From: an uncultured Flavobacteriaceae bacterium
GTDB taxonomy: Bacteria > Bacteroidota > Bacteroidia > Flavobacteriales > Flavobacteriaceae
Length of the DNA stretch: 64,000 nucleotides
Direction of reading: 5' to 3'
Assembly: GCA_947502495.1 (NCBI GenBank)
Contig: CANNAC010000002.1
Location: 186,001-250,000, forward strand
Shown here: positions 34,670 through 42,278 of the stretch, piece by piece
Layout: every line of letters starts with the position of its first letter
Numbering within the stretch: position 1 is the first letter of the stretch
Position numbers and translations under genes: made by a program
The notes under the pieces: generated by a model
Told to the model about the DNA's origin: nothing
Databases searched by the model: none
What the model saw: the letters and a program-made list of their open reading frames with translations, nothing else

Positions 34670-35401
34670 TTACTTTATAAATAGACTTTTACATTTCATA
34701 GAGATGACACCAAAAATAGCTTCAGAAATAATACCTGAACTTAATTTAGATTCTCCTTTTGTTCTATCTGTAAAAATAACTGGAATTTCTTTTATTTTAA
34801 ACTTTTTACAATATGCCTTAAATTTCATTTCTATCTGAAAAGCATATCCTGTAAACTTTATGGTATTTAAATCAAATGCTTCTAACACTTCCCTTTTATA
34901 GCAAATGAAGCCTGCAGTAGTATCATGAATTTTCATTCTAGTGACAAAACGCACGTATTTGGAAGCCAAATAAGATAGTAAAACTCTACTCATTGGCCAG
35001 TTTACCACATTTACACCCGTTACATATCGGGAACCAATTGCTAAATCCACACCATCTATATGACAGGCATGATATAAGCGAATTAAATCTTTTGGGTTAT
35101 GCGAAAAATCGGCATCCATTTCAAAAACATAACGATACGTTCTTGCCAAACTCCATTTAAAACCATGAATGTATGCGGTGCCTAATCCAGACTTTTCCTT
35201 TCTTACTTCCAGATGTAAACGCTCCGGAAATTGCGCTTGCAGCTCCTTCACTTTTAATGCTGTTAGATCTGGCGAATTATCATCTACGACCAAAACATCA
35301 AAGGCTTTTTCAAGAGAAAACACAGCTTTAATAATAGCTTCAATATTCTCTATTTCGTTGTATGTTGGTATGATGACAATAGCGTCTGGCATAAAAGGCA
35401 T
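34670..35401 (-). CDS. Polyprenol monophosphomannose synthase-like glycosyltransferase (GT2)
   Basis: A 243-residue GT2 enzyme like dolichol-phosphate mannose synthase. It shows AIVIIPTYNEIENIEAII, DVLVVDDNSPDLTA, FEMDADFSHNPKDL (the DAD metal motif) and TTAGFICYKREVLEAF. There is no C-terminal membrane extension, so it would act at the membrane surface, making a polyprenyl-phosphate sugar as donor for glycosylation. It heads the operon glycosyltransferase-pyrC-DUF4296. Confidence 0.9.
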   Translation of the reverse strand: MPFMPDAIVIIPTYNEIENIEAIIKAVFSLEKAFDVLVVDDNSPDLTALKVKELQAQFPERLHLEVRKEKSGLGTAYIHGFKWSLARTYRYVFEMDADFSHNPKDLIRLYHACHIDGVDLAIGSRYVTGVNVVNWPMSRVLLSYLASKYVRFVTRMKIHDTTAGFICYKREVLEAFDLNTIKFTGYAFQIEMKFKAYCKKFKIKEIPVIFTDRTKGESKLSSGIISEAIFGVISMKCKSLFIK

Positions 35402-35499
35402 TTAATTTTAGCAAATGTAAGCTATTTAAAAATTACTTTTTTTTAAATTTTCCTTAAAAAATGGAAGAAGAATAGGAATATTTATAATAATTTTACCGT

Positions 35500-36150
35500 A
35501 TGCTTCGCGAAATTATATCTAATGAAATTTTTACCATATTACTAGTACTTTGTCTAGTTTTAGTTGCCACTGCAAAAGTGCTGTTTACAAAACGATTTAA
35601 TGATTTTGTTAATGTGCTAGGTAATTTTAGATATTTAAAAGTATACTCTAGAGAGCTAAAAGCTATTGACGGTTTTGATGCTTTACTTTTTATAAACTTA
35701 TTAATCTCTAGTTCTATTTTTAGTGTTTTGATCTATCAAAGTTTTGTTGGTGAAATTGAAGACATCCCCACTTTTTTAATTAAAGTATTTATCGGAATTG
35801 CAGTAATAATACTAGCAAAAACATCTATTGAACGGTTATTAGGAAGCTTATTTGATGTAGAAAACATTTTAGATTTTTATGTATTTCAAAAGATGAGCTA
35901 TAAAAATTTTATTGGTTTACTGCTCATACCTGTTAACTTCATTTTATTATTTAGCGTCACACCGTCACCTATTCTTCTACAAATTCTGGTTCTTGTTTTT
36001 TTACTAATTAATTGCATTAGTATAGCGGCTTCCTACAAGACCTATCAAAGTTTGATAAAATCCAATTTGTTGTATTTTATTTTGTATCTTTGCACTCTTG
36101 AAATTTCGCCTTATCTCGTATTATATAAGTTATTTATAGATTACAGCTAA
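35500..36150 (+). CDS. DUF4271 multi-pass membrane protein
   Basis: A 216-residue inner-membrane protein with about six helices. The pattern MLREIISNEIFTILLVLCLV, then FVNVLGNFRYLKVYSRE and FYVFQKMSYKNFIGLLLIPVN, matches the DUF4271 family of Bacteroidetes. Its function is unknown. DUF4271 genes are regularly found next to hemD, as here (23 bp gap), which suggests co-transcription. A TATCTTTG box within its 3' end (36085-36092) might provide a second promoter for hemD. Confidence 0.85.
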   Translation: MLREIISNEIFTILLVLCLVLVATAKVLFTKRFNDFVNVLGNFRYLKVYSRELKAIDGFDALLFINLLISSSIFSVLIYQSFVGEIEDIPTFLIKVFIGIAVIILAKTSIERLLGSLFDVENILDFYVFQKMSYKNFIGLLLIPVNFILLFSVTPSPILLQILVLVFLLINCISIAASYKTYQSLIKSNLLYFILYLCTLEISPYLVLYKLFIDYS

Positions 36151-36173
36151 GGTATAAAAAAGCTAGCTATTAT

Positions 36174-36923
36174 ATGAAAGTCAAAACCATTTTAGTATCT
36201 CAACCAGAACCTAAAATAGAAAATTCGCCTTATTTTGATTTGCAAGAAAAGCAAAAAGTGAAGATAGACTTTAGACCTTTTATTCATGTAGAAGGAGTTC
36301 CTGCAAAAGAAATAAGATTACAAAAAATAGATTTAAGCAATTATACTGCCATTATTTTAACAAGCAGAAACGCTGTTGACCACTTTTTTAGAGTTGCAGA
36401 CGAAATGCGTTTTAAAGTACCGGATAGCATGAAATACTTCTGCCAGTCGGAAGCTGTTGCTTACTATTTACAAAAATACGTGGTATATAGAAAACGTAAA
36501 ATTTATGTTGGTAAGCGAACTTTTTCGGAGTTATCTCCAACCATAAAGAAATATAAAGACGAAAAATTCTTATTACCAACTACAGACAAACTTAAACCGG
36601 AAGTTCCAGAAATACTAGATGGTTTAGCAGTAAATTGGAAACAAGCTGTTTTTTACAAAACGGTTATAAGCGATTTATCTGATCTAGAAGATGTATTTTA
36701 TGACATTTTAGTATTTTTTAGTCCTTCTGGAATAGATTCTTTATTCAAGAATTTCCCAGACTTTAAACAAAACGACACTAGAATAGCTGTTTTTGGTAAT
36801 ACTACCATTAAAGCTGTAGAAGCACATGGTTTACGTGTAGATATCTCTGCACCAACGCCGGAAACACCTTCTATGACGATGGCTTTAGAAAAGTACATCA
36901 ACAAAATAAACAAAGGAAAATAG
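36174..36923 (+). CDS. hemD: Uroporphyrinogen-III synthase
   Basis: A 249-residue HemD family enzyme that cyclises hydroxymethylbilane to uroporphyrinogen III in haem synthesis. The family has low sequence identity; supportive segments are VKTILVSQPEP, YTAIILTSRNAVDHFF, VFYKTVISDL, DILVFFSPSGIDSLFKNFP and RIAVFGNTTIKAVEAHGL. It follows DUF4271 by 23 bp and ends at a strong bidirectional terminator. No other haem genes are near. Confidence 0.88.
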   Translation: MKVKTILVSQPEPKIENSPYFDLQEKQKVKIDFRPFIHVEGVPAKEIRLQKIDLSNYTAIILTSRNAVDHFFRVADEMRFKVPDSMKYFCQSEAVAYYLQKYVVYRKRKIYVGKRTFSELSPTIKKYKDEKFLLPTTDKLKPEVPEILDGLAVNWKQAVFYKTVISDLSDLEDVFYDILVFFSPSGIDSLFKNFPDFKQNDTRIAVFGNTTIKAVEAHGLRVDISAPTPETPSMTMALEKYINKINKGK

Positions 36924-36940
36924 TTTCATACTATTCCATA

Positions 36941-36978
36941 AAAAAATCGCAACATATACATGTTGCGATTTTTTTTGG
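36941..36978. terminator. Bidirectional terminator, hemD / T9SS gene
   Basis: AAAAATCGCAACAT pairs with ATGTTGCGATTTTT around ATAC, with A- and T-runs on both flanks. It serves both convergent genes. Confidence 0.88.
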
Positions 36979-36995
36979 TTAATACTTTAATTCTT

Positions 36996-37898
36996 TTACT
37001 GAATTATCAATTTCTTCGTTTGCGATTTACCTTCAGCTAGTATTCTTGCCAAATAAACTCCAGGAGCCATTGCACTAATATCTATAGCATTCTCACCAAA
37101 CTGCATTTGCGTTTTTAATACTAACTTTCCAGTTATATCATATACTTGAATCTGTGATTCTTGTAAGTTAGACGCCACATAAATTCTGTTTTTAGCAGGA
37201 TTAGGGTAGATATCAAACGTTAACTCATTTTGACCAGCTACCGAAAGTGTAGGGCAACCTGTTGCATCATTTACAAAAGAACTAGTCCCATCTTTTTGCC
37301 AAGGTAAAGCTGTTAAATAACCAGCAGTACAATCATCCACAAATATATTTACTAGACTAGCATTAAAACGTACATCAAATGCCGTTACGTTTGCATTATT
37401 ACCATTACGCATATCCAATGATGTTAAACTAGTTTGTCTTGCATCTAGTAATGTTAAACCTGTATTACCTGATAAATCTAAATTTACCACCGGCGATCCA
37501 GGAATACGCAACTCACTTAATGTAATATTTGCTCCAGTAACTAAGTTACTTAAAGAAGTACTACCTTCTGTATTAAGTATACTTAAATTAGTGTTAGCAG
37601 AAACATCTAAACTAGTTACCACCGCATTATACGTTATAACAAGTTCAGTAATACCTGTTAATGCTTCAATACCTGTAAAATCATCAATAGCATTGTAAGG
37701 TGCCGCTCCTCCTAAATTTAAGGTTCCAGTAACTGCTGCAGCTTCACTATCTAAAATCAAACCATCTAATGGCCCATTAATAGTAGTAGTGGAGATTAGA
37801 AATTGCTCAAAATCTGCATTAGGAACTGCTGTCACCTGTGCGTTAATTTTCATTTGCATGGCTACAACAATAGCCATAAAAAGTAGTGTTTTTTTCAT
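36996..37898 (-). CDS. Leucine-rich-like secreted T9SS protein
   Basis: A 300-residue secreted protein. It has a signal peptide (MKKTLLFMAIVVAMQMKINAQ), a region of leucine-rich-like repeats at about 80-190 (ITELVITYNAVVTSLDVSAN, LSNLVTGANITLSELRIPG, LDLSGNTGLTLLDARQTSL), a small DDCTAG segment near 190, and a T9SS type A sorting domain at 225-300 (FDIYPNPAKNRIYV, VYDITGKLVLKT, GVYLARILAEG). It probably binds a ligand or surface at the cell exterior. The repeat set is short compared with usual LRR adhesins. Confidence 0.85.
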   Translation of the reverse strand: MKKTLLFMAIVVAMQMKINAQVTAVPNADFEQFLISTTTINGPLDGLILDSEAAAVTGTLNLGGAAPYNAIDDFTGIEALTGITELVITYNAVVTSLDVSANTNLSILNTEGSTSLSNLVTGANITLSELRIPGSPVVNLDLSGNTGLTLLDARQTSLTSLDMRNGNNANVTAFDVRFNASLVNIFVDDCTAGYLTALPWQKDGTSSFVNDATGCPTLSVAGQNELTFDIYPNPAKNRIYVASNLQESQIQVYDITGKLVLKTQMQFGENAIDISAMAPGVYLARILAEGKSQTKKLIIQ

Positions 37899-37989
37899 AA
37901 TTAATAGCTTTATAATTTATCCCATAAAGTTAAGTTATAAAAAAACACCTACAAGACCCTTTTAACAAGTATAACCGTAGTTCATCTAT

Positions 37990-39603
37990 TTACTTCTTAA
38001 CGTTTGGTGCACCATCTAAAATTTCTTGATTTGCATTCGCTTCAAACTGTTTAAAGTTAGCTCTAAAAGAATCCGACAATTTATACGCTGTTTTGTAATA
38101 CCCTTCATCATTATTCCAAGTAGATCTCGGGCTTAACACTTCTGTTGGTACATTAGGACATGTTCTTGGTTGTTTCAATCCAAAAACAGAATGTACATGA
38201 TAGTTATCTTTGTTAGCTGCTTCTAAACTTCCATCCATCGCAGCAGTAATCATTGCTCTAGTATATTTTAATTTCATTCTAGAACCAACGCCGTAAGGTC
38301 CACCAGTCCAACCGGTATTCACCAACCAAACGTTTACACCAGCATCTTTCATTTTCTGACTTAACATTTCTGCATATTTTGTTGGATGTAACGGCATAAA
38401 TGGCGCTCCAAAACAAGCAGAAAAACTTGGTAATGGCTCGTCTATTCCTGCTTCTGTTCCTGCAACTTTAGCAGTATAACCAGAAATAAAATGGTATGCA
38501 GCTTGACCTGGAGTTAACTTAGAGATTGGAGGCAAAACACCAAAAGCATCTGCAGTTAAAAAGAAGATGTTTTTAGGATTCTTACCTGTAGAAGGTTTTT
38601 GTATATTTTCAATATGATAAATAGGATAACTAACTCTTGTATTTTGTGTTATAGAAGTATCTGCAAAATCGACTTCTCCTTTATCATTCATTATTACATT
38701 TTCTAAAATTGCTCCTTTTTTAATAGCAGCATAAATTTCAGGTTCTTGCTCTTGCGATAAGTTAATTACTTTCGCGTAACAACCTCCTTCAAAATTAAAT
38801 ACCGAATTTTCGGCAGTCCAACCATGCTCATCATCACCAATTAAACTTCTATCTGGATCCGTAGACAATGTTGTTTTTCCGGTACCAGAAAGACCAAAGA
38901 AAATAGAGGTATCTCCATCTTTACCAACATTTGCACTACAGTGCATTGGTAATGTGTTTTTAAATACTGGAAGTATAAAATTTAATGCAGAAAAAATTCC
39001 TTTTTTAATTTCCCCAGTATAACCAGTTCCACCAATTAAAGCAATTTTTCTCGTAAAGTCTAAAATAGCAAAGTTATGTTGACGTGTCCCATCTACTTCT
39101 GGATCTGCCATAAAACCTGGAGCATTTACTATAGTCCATTCTGGAGCGAAATCTTTTAGTTCTTCTTCCGTTGGACGTAAAAACATATTATAAGCAAACA
39201 TGTTACTCCAAGGTTGCTCGTTTATTACTCTAATATTTAATTTATAGTCTTTATCTGCACAAGCATAACTATCTCTTACAAAAACTTCTTTGTTAGATAA
39301 ATAGTCTACTACTTTAGCATATAGTTTTTCAAACTTATCCGAATCAAAAGGAATATTAATATTCCCCCACCAAACTCTATCTTTAGTTACATCATCTTTA
39401 ACGATAAACCTATCTTTTGGTGACCTACCAGTAAACTCTCCTGTATTTACTGCTAGCGCTCCAGACGAAGCTGTAACACCTTGCTTTTTTTCAACAGTAA
39501 TATCGTGAAGTTGTGCTGGTGAAAGTTGATAATTAACTTTTGCATTTTTGATTCCATATTGTTCTAACGAAATCGTTTTCGTTACTTGACTATGATTAAC
39601 CAT
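37990..39603 (-). CDS. pckA: Phosphoenolpyruvate carboxykinase (ATP)
   Basis: A 537-residue enzyme that converts oxaloacetate to phosphoenolpyruvate with ATP, the entry to gluconeogenesis. Visible motifs are the P-loop GLSGTGKTTLSTDP (near 238), the metal motif LIGDDEHGW, GEFTGRSPKDRFIV and the substrate segment FILPVFKNTLPMHCSAN. Length matches the ATP-dependent family. It is monocistronic. For a marine or polymer-degrading flavobacterium this supports growth on amino acids or short acids. Confidence 0.97.
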   Translation of the reverse strand: MVNHSQVTKTISLEQYGIKNAKVNYQLSPAQLHDITVEKKQGVTASSGALAVNTGEFTGRSPKDRFIVKDDVTKDRVWWGNINIPFDSDKFEKLYAKVVDYLSNKEVFVRDSYACADKDYKLNIRVINEQPWSNMFAYNMFLRPTEEELKDFAPEWTIVNAPGFMADPEVDGTRQHNFAILDFTRKIALIGGTGYTGEIKKGIFSALNFILPVFKNTLPMHCSANVGKDGDTSIFFGLSGTGKTTLSTDPDRSLIGDDEHGWTAENSVFNFEGGCYAKVINLSQEQEPEIYAAIKKGAILENVIMNDKGEVDFADTSITQNTRVSYPIYHIENIQKPSTGKNPKNIFFLTADAFGVLPPISKLTPGQAAYHFISGYTAKVAGTEAGIDEPLPSFSACFGAPFMPLHPTKYAEMLSQKMKDAGVNVWLVNTGWTGGPYGVGSRMKLKYTRAMITAAMDGSLEAANKDNYHVHSVFGLKQPRTCPNVPTEVLSPRSTWNNDEGYYKTAYKLSDSFRANFKQFEANANQEILDGAPNVKK

Positions 39604-39666
39604 ATTTTAATTGTGTTGTTTAAGATGCAAAATTAAAACTTTATTTTAAAGTAGCAGTCTAAAACC

Positions 39667-40059
39667 TTAATTATCCGCCTTTAGTTTTAAAAAGTTTATC
39701 AACATTATTACCCAAACCATAATTAACAAAAGGCCTCCCAAAGGTGTAATTAATGCAATTTTAGTAAAATCTACACTAGTCAATGCATTTGTAGCCAAGC
39801 CATAAATAGATCCTGAAAAAAACAAAACCCCAACAACTAGTAGTATATAAATAGTTTTTTTAGCTTTTTCTGGTATCACAGGTACACTTCCTAGTATTAA
39901 AAGTAAAAATGCATGATACATTTGGTAACGTACCCCAGTTTCAAAAGACTGTAAAGATGCTTCCGAAATTAATTCTTTTAAGCCATGCGCAGCAAATGCA
40001 CCTAGTATAATTCCTATAATGCCAAAAACAGCTCCAGTAATTAATAATTTTTTGTTCAT
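39667..40059 (-). CDS. DUF423 small membrane protein
   Basis: A 130-residue membrane protein with four helices. The start is put at ATG 40059 (MNKKLLITGAVFGIIGIILG), as family members begin right before the first helix; the longer frame adds 23 polar residues. AFAAHGLKELI and FETGVRYQMYHAFLLLILG are the DUF423 signatures. Its function is unknown. It is divergent from the saccharopine dehydrogenase gene; 77 bp separates the two starts. Confidence 0.85.
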   Translation of the reverse strand: MNKKLLITGAVFGIIGIILGAFAAHGLKELISEASLQSFETGVRYQMYHAFLLLILGSVPVIPEKAKKTIYILLVVGVLFFSGSIYGLATNALTSVDFTKIALITPLGGLLLIMVWVIMLINFLKLKADN

Positions 40060-40136
40060 ATAATTATGTATTTCGTTTAATTTAGCCACAGTATTTATTA
40101 CATTCGTAATTACAAAATTACTCAACAATTCTCATT

Positions 40137-41501
40137 ATGCGAAAGATTTTAGTCATTGGTTCTGGAAAATCATCCTCCTACCTTATTAAATATTTATTAG
40201 ACAAATCAAATACAGAAAACTTATTAATTATAGTTGGCGATATAAACTTTACGCACGCTAAAAAATTAATTGGTGATCATGAAAATGCGCAAGCTATTTT
40301 ATTAGATGTTTTTGATAAAAGCTCCCGTCAAGAAGCCATACAAAACGCAGACATTGTAGTCTCTATGCTACCTGCTAGATTTCATATAGAAGTTGCAAAA
40401 GACTGTATTACTTTTAATAAGAATATGGTAACCGCTTCTTATATAAGTCCAGAAATGCAAGCATTAGATAAGGCTGCAAAAGACAAAGGGCTTGTTTTTA
40501 TGAACGAAATTGGCGTCGACCCCGGAATAGATCACATGAGTGCCATGCAAGTAATTGATAGCATTAGAGATAAAGGCGGCGAGTTAATTTTATTCGAATC
40601 CTTTACAGGAGGCCTAGTGGCCCCAGAAAGTGATAATAATTTATGGAACTACAAATTCACATGGAATCCTAGAAACGTGGTGACTGCAGGTCAAGGCGGT
40701 GCTGGAAAGTTTTTACAAGAAGACACCTATAAATATATACCATACAATAGACTTTTTAGACGTACCGAATTTTTAGAAGTGGAAGGCTACGGTAAATTTG
40801 AAGGCTATGCCAACAGAGATTCCCTTAAATACCAAAGTGTTTACGGTTTAGAATCTATAAAAACACTTTATAGAGGTACTATTAGACGCGTTGGTTTTTC
40901 TAGAGCATGGAATGTATTCGTACAATTAGGTATGACAGATGACAGCTATACTATAGACGACAGTGAAAACATGACCTATCGTGATTTTGTAAATGCATTT
41001 TTACCTTATAGTCCTACAGATTCTGTTGAACTTAAATTTAGACACGCACTTAAAATAGACCAAGATGATGTGGTTTGGGATAAATATTTAGAGTTAGATC
41101 TTTTTAGTAAAACTAAAATGGTAGCACTTAAAAAAGCAACGCCTGCACAAATTTTACAAAAAATCTTAATGGATAGCTGGACATTAGATCCAGACGATAA
41201 AGATATGATTGTTATGTACCACAAGTTTGGGTACGTGTTAGATGGTAAAAAACACCAAATAGATGCAACCATGGTAACCATTGGTGAGGACCAAACGTAT
41301 ACCGCAATGGCAAAAACAGTTGGCCTACCAGTAGCAATAGCAACACTAGCTATTCTAAACGAAAAAATAACAACTCCAGGTGTACAAATCCCAATCAACA
41401 AAGAGGTTTACACACCAATTTTAAAAGAATTAGAAGATTACGGTATTATTTTTAACGAAAAAGAAGTGCCTTATCTAGGTTACAATCCTTTACACGTTTA
41501 A
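40137..41501 (+). CDS. Saccharopine dehydrogenase family protein
   Basis: A 454-residue NAD(P)-dependent enzyme like yeast Lys9 and the LKR/SDH saccharopine dehydrogenases. It begins KILVIGSGKSSSYLIKYLLD (Rossmann motif) and includes VVSMLPARFHIEVAKDCI, FMNEIGVDPGIDHMSAMQ and ESFTGGLVAPESDNNLWNYK, all typical. In lysine breakdown it oxidises saccharopine to glutamate and aminoadipate semialdehyde. Together with glutaryl-CoA dehydrogenase at 14 kb it points to a lysine catabolic route, by inference. Repeat D and an Lrp-type regulator follow. Confidence 0.88.
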   Translation: MRKILVIGSGKSSSYLIKYLLDKSNTENLLIIVGDINFTHAKKLIGDHENAQAILLDVFDKSSRQEAIQNADIVVSMLPARFHIEVAKDCITFNKNMVTASYISPEMQALDKAAKDKGLVFMNEIGVDPGIDHMSAMQVIDSIRDKGGELILFESFTGGLVAPESDNNLWNYKFTWNPRNVVTAGQGGAGKFLQEDTYKYIPYNRLFRRTEFLEVEGYGKFEGYANRDSLKYQSVYGLESIKTLYRGTIRRVGFSRAWNVFVQLGMTDDSYTIDDSENMTYRDFVNAFLPYSPTDSVELKFRHALKIDQDDVVWDKYLELDLFSKTKMVALKKATPAQILQKILMDSWTLDPDDKDMIVMYHKFGYVLDGKKHQIDATMVTIGEDQTYTAMAKTVGLPVAIATLAILNEKITTPGVQIPINKEVYTPILKELEDYGIIFNEKEVPYLGYNPLHV

Positions 41502-41511
41502 ACTTTTTATA

Positions 41512-41611
41512 GCGTTTCCCTACTTCGTTTCAAAAGACGAAGTAGGGTCAAGCTTTCCGTTATATCTTTTTCTCGTACCTCAAAAAAGGATGCCACTACA
41601 ATCCTTAACGC
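41512..41611 (-). repeat. Structured intergenic element, copy D
   Basis: Read on the minus strand: GCGTTAAGGATTGTAGTGG, CATCCTTTTTTG, a short variable arm, AAAAAGATATAACGG, AAAGCTTGACCC, a CTACTTCGTC hairpin, then AAACGC. It lies in the 252-bp gap between two plus-strand genes, in the opposite orientation to both, so it is not simply a 3' terminator of a neighbouring gene. Confidence 0.72.
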
Positions 41612-41705
41612 GAAATTCGCTTTCAATTTCAAATCATTTCTGTACATTTATATTTTAACTGAAATATAATTCCATTTCAATCCTAATAAATTAAAACATA
41701 ATAAT

Positions 41706-41723
41706 TTTCCGTGTACACGGAAA
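41706..41723. promoter_or_regulatory. 18-bp perfect palindrome before the Lrp gene
   Basis: TTTCCGTGTACACGGAAA is its own reverse complement and lies 31 bp before the start of the Lrp/AsnC-type regulator. Lrp family members often control themselves, so this is a good candidate operator. It could also be a binding site for another regulator. Confidence 0.55.
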
Positions 41724-41753
41724 TTAAAAAAACCATTTTCAAGGGAAGTAAAT

Positions 41754-42224
41754 ATGAAAACGATAAATAACAATATTCTTATAGATGGTATCGATAAGAA
41801 AATACTGCGCGCTTTAATGGAAGATGCAAGAACACCTATCCTTGAAATAGCAAGAAGTGTTGGTATTTCTGGAGCTGCCATTCACCAACGACTACGAAAA
41901 CTAGAAAAATCTGGACTAATAGCAGGTTCTAAATTTGTAATAAATCCAAAAGTATTAGGCTATACCACCATGGCATATATTGGGGTGTATCTAGATAAAG
42001 CCATGAGTAATCCCGAAGCGGTAAAACAACTTAAAAAAATTCCCGAGGTTTTAGAATGCCATTACACCACAGGAAATTGGAGTATTTTTATTAAAATTCT
42101 TTGTAAAGACAATGAACATCTTATGCAGGTTTTAAATAAAGACATTCAATCTATTTCTGGTGTCTCTAGAACAGAAACCTTCATTTCTTTAGATCAACAG
42201 ATTGACCGACAAATTAAGATATAA
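41754..42224 (+). CDS. Lrp/AsnC-family transcriptional regulator
   Basis: A 156-residue regulator with an N-terminal helix-turn-helix (about 10-60: DKKILRALMEDARTPILEIA, then ISGAAIHQRLRKLEKSGLI) and the C-terminal RAM ligand domain (MAYIGVYLDKAM, VLECHYTTGNWSIFIKI). Such proteins sense amino acids. A perfect palindrome lies 31 bp upstream. The upstream saccharopine dehydrogenase gene makes lysine a possible effector, by context only. Confidence 0.93.
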   Translation: MKTINNNILIDGIDKKILRALMEDARTPILEIARSVGISGAAIHQRLRKLEKSGLIAGSKFVINPKVLGYTTMAYIGVYLDKAMSNPEAVKQLKKIPEVLECHYTTGNWSIFIKILCKDNEHLMQVLNKDIQSISGVSRTETFISLDQQIDRQIKI

Positions 42225-42225
42225 A

Positions 42226-42256
42226 AAAAGCTCCTAAATTTCTTTAGGAGCTTTCT
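42226..42256. terminator. Bidirectional terminator, Lrp / large T9SS gene
   Basis: AAAGCTCCTAAA pairs with TTTAGGAGCTTT around TTTC, with an A-run on the left. Confidence 0.85.
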
Positions 42257-42278
42257 TATAAAAGGTATTATTAATTAA

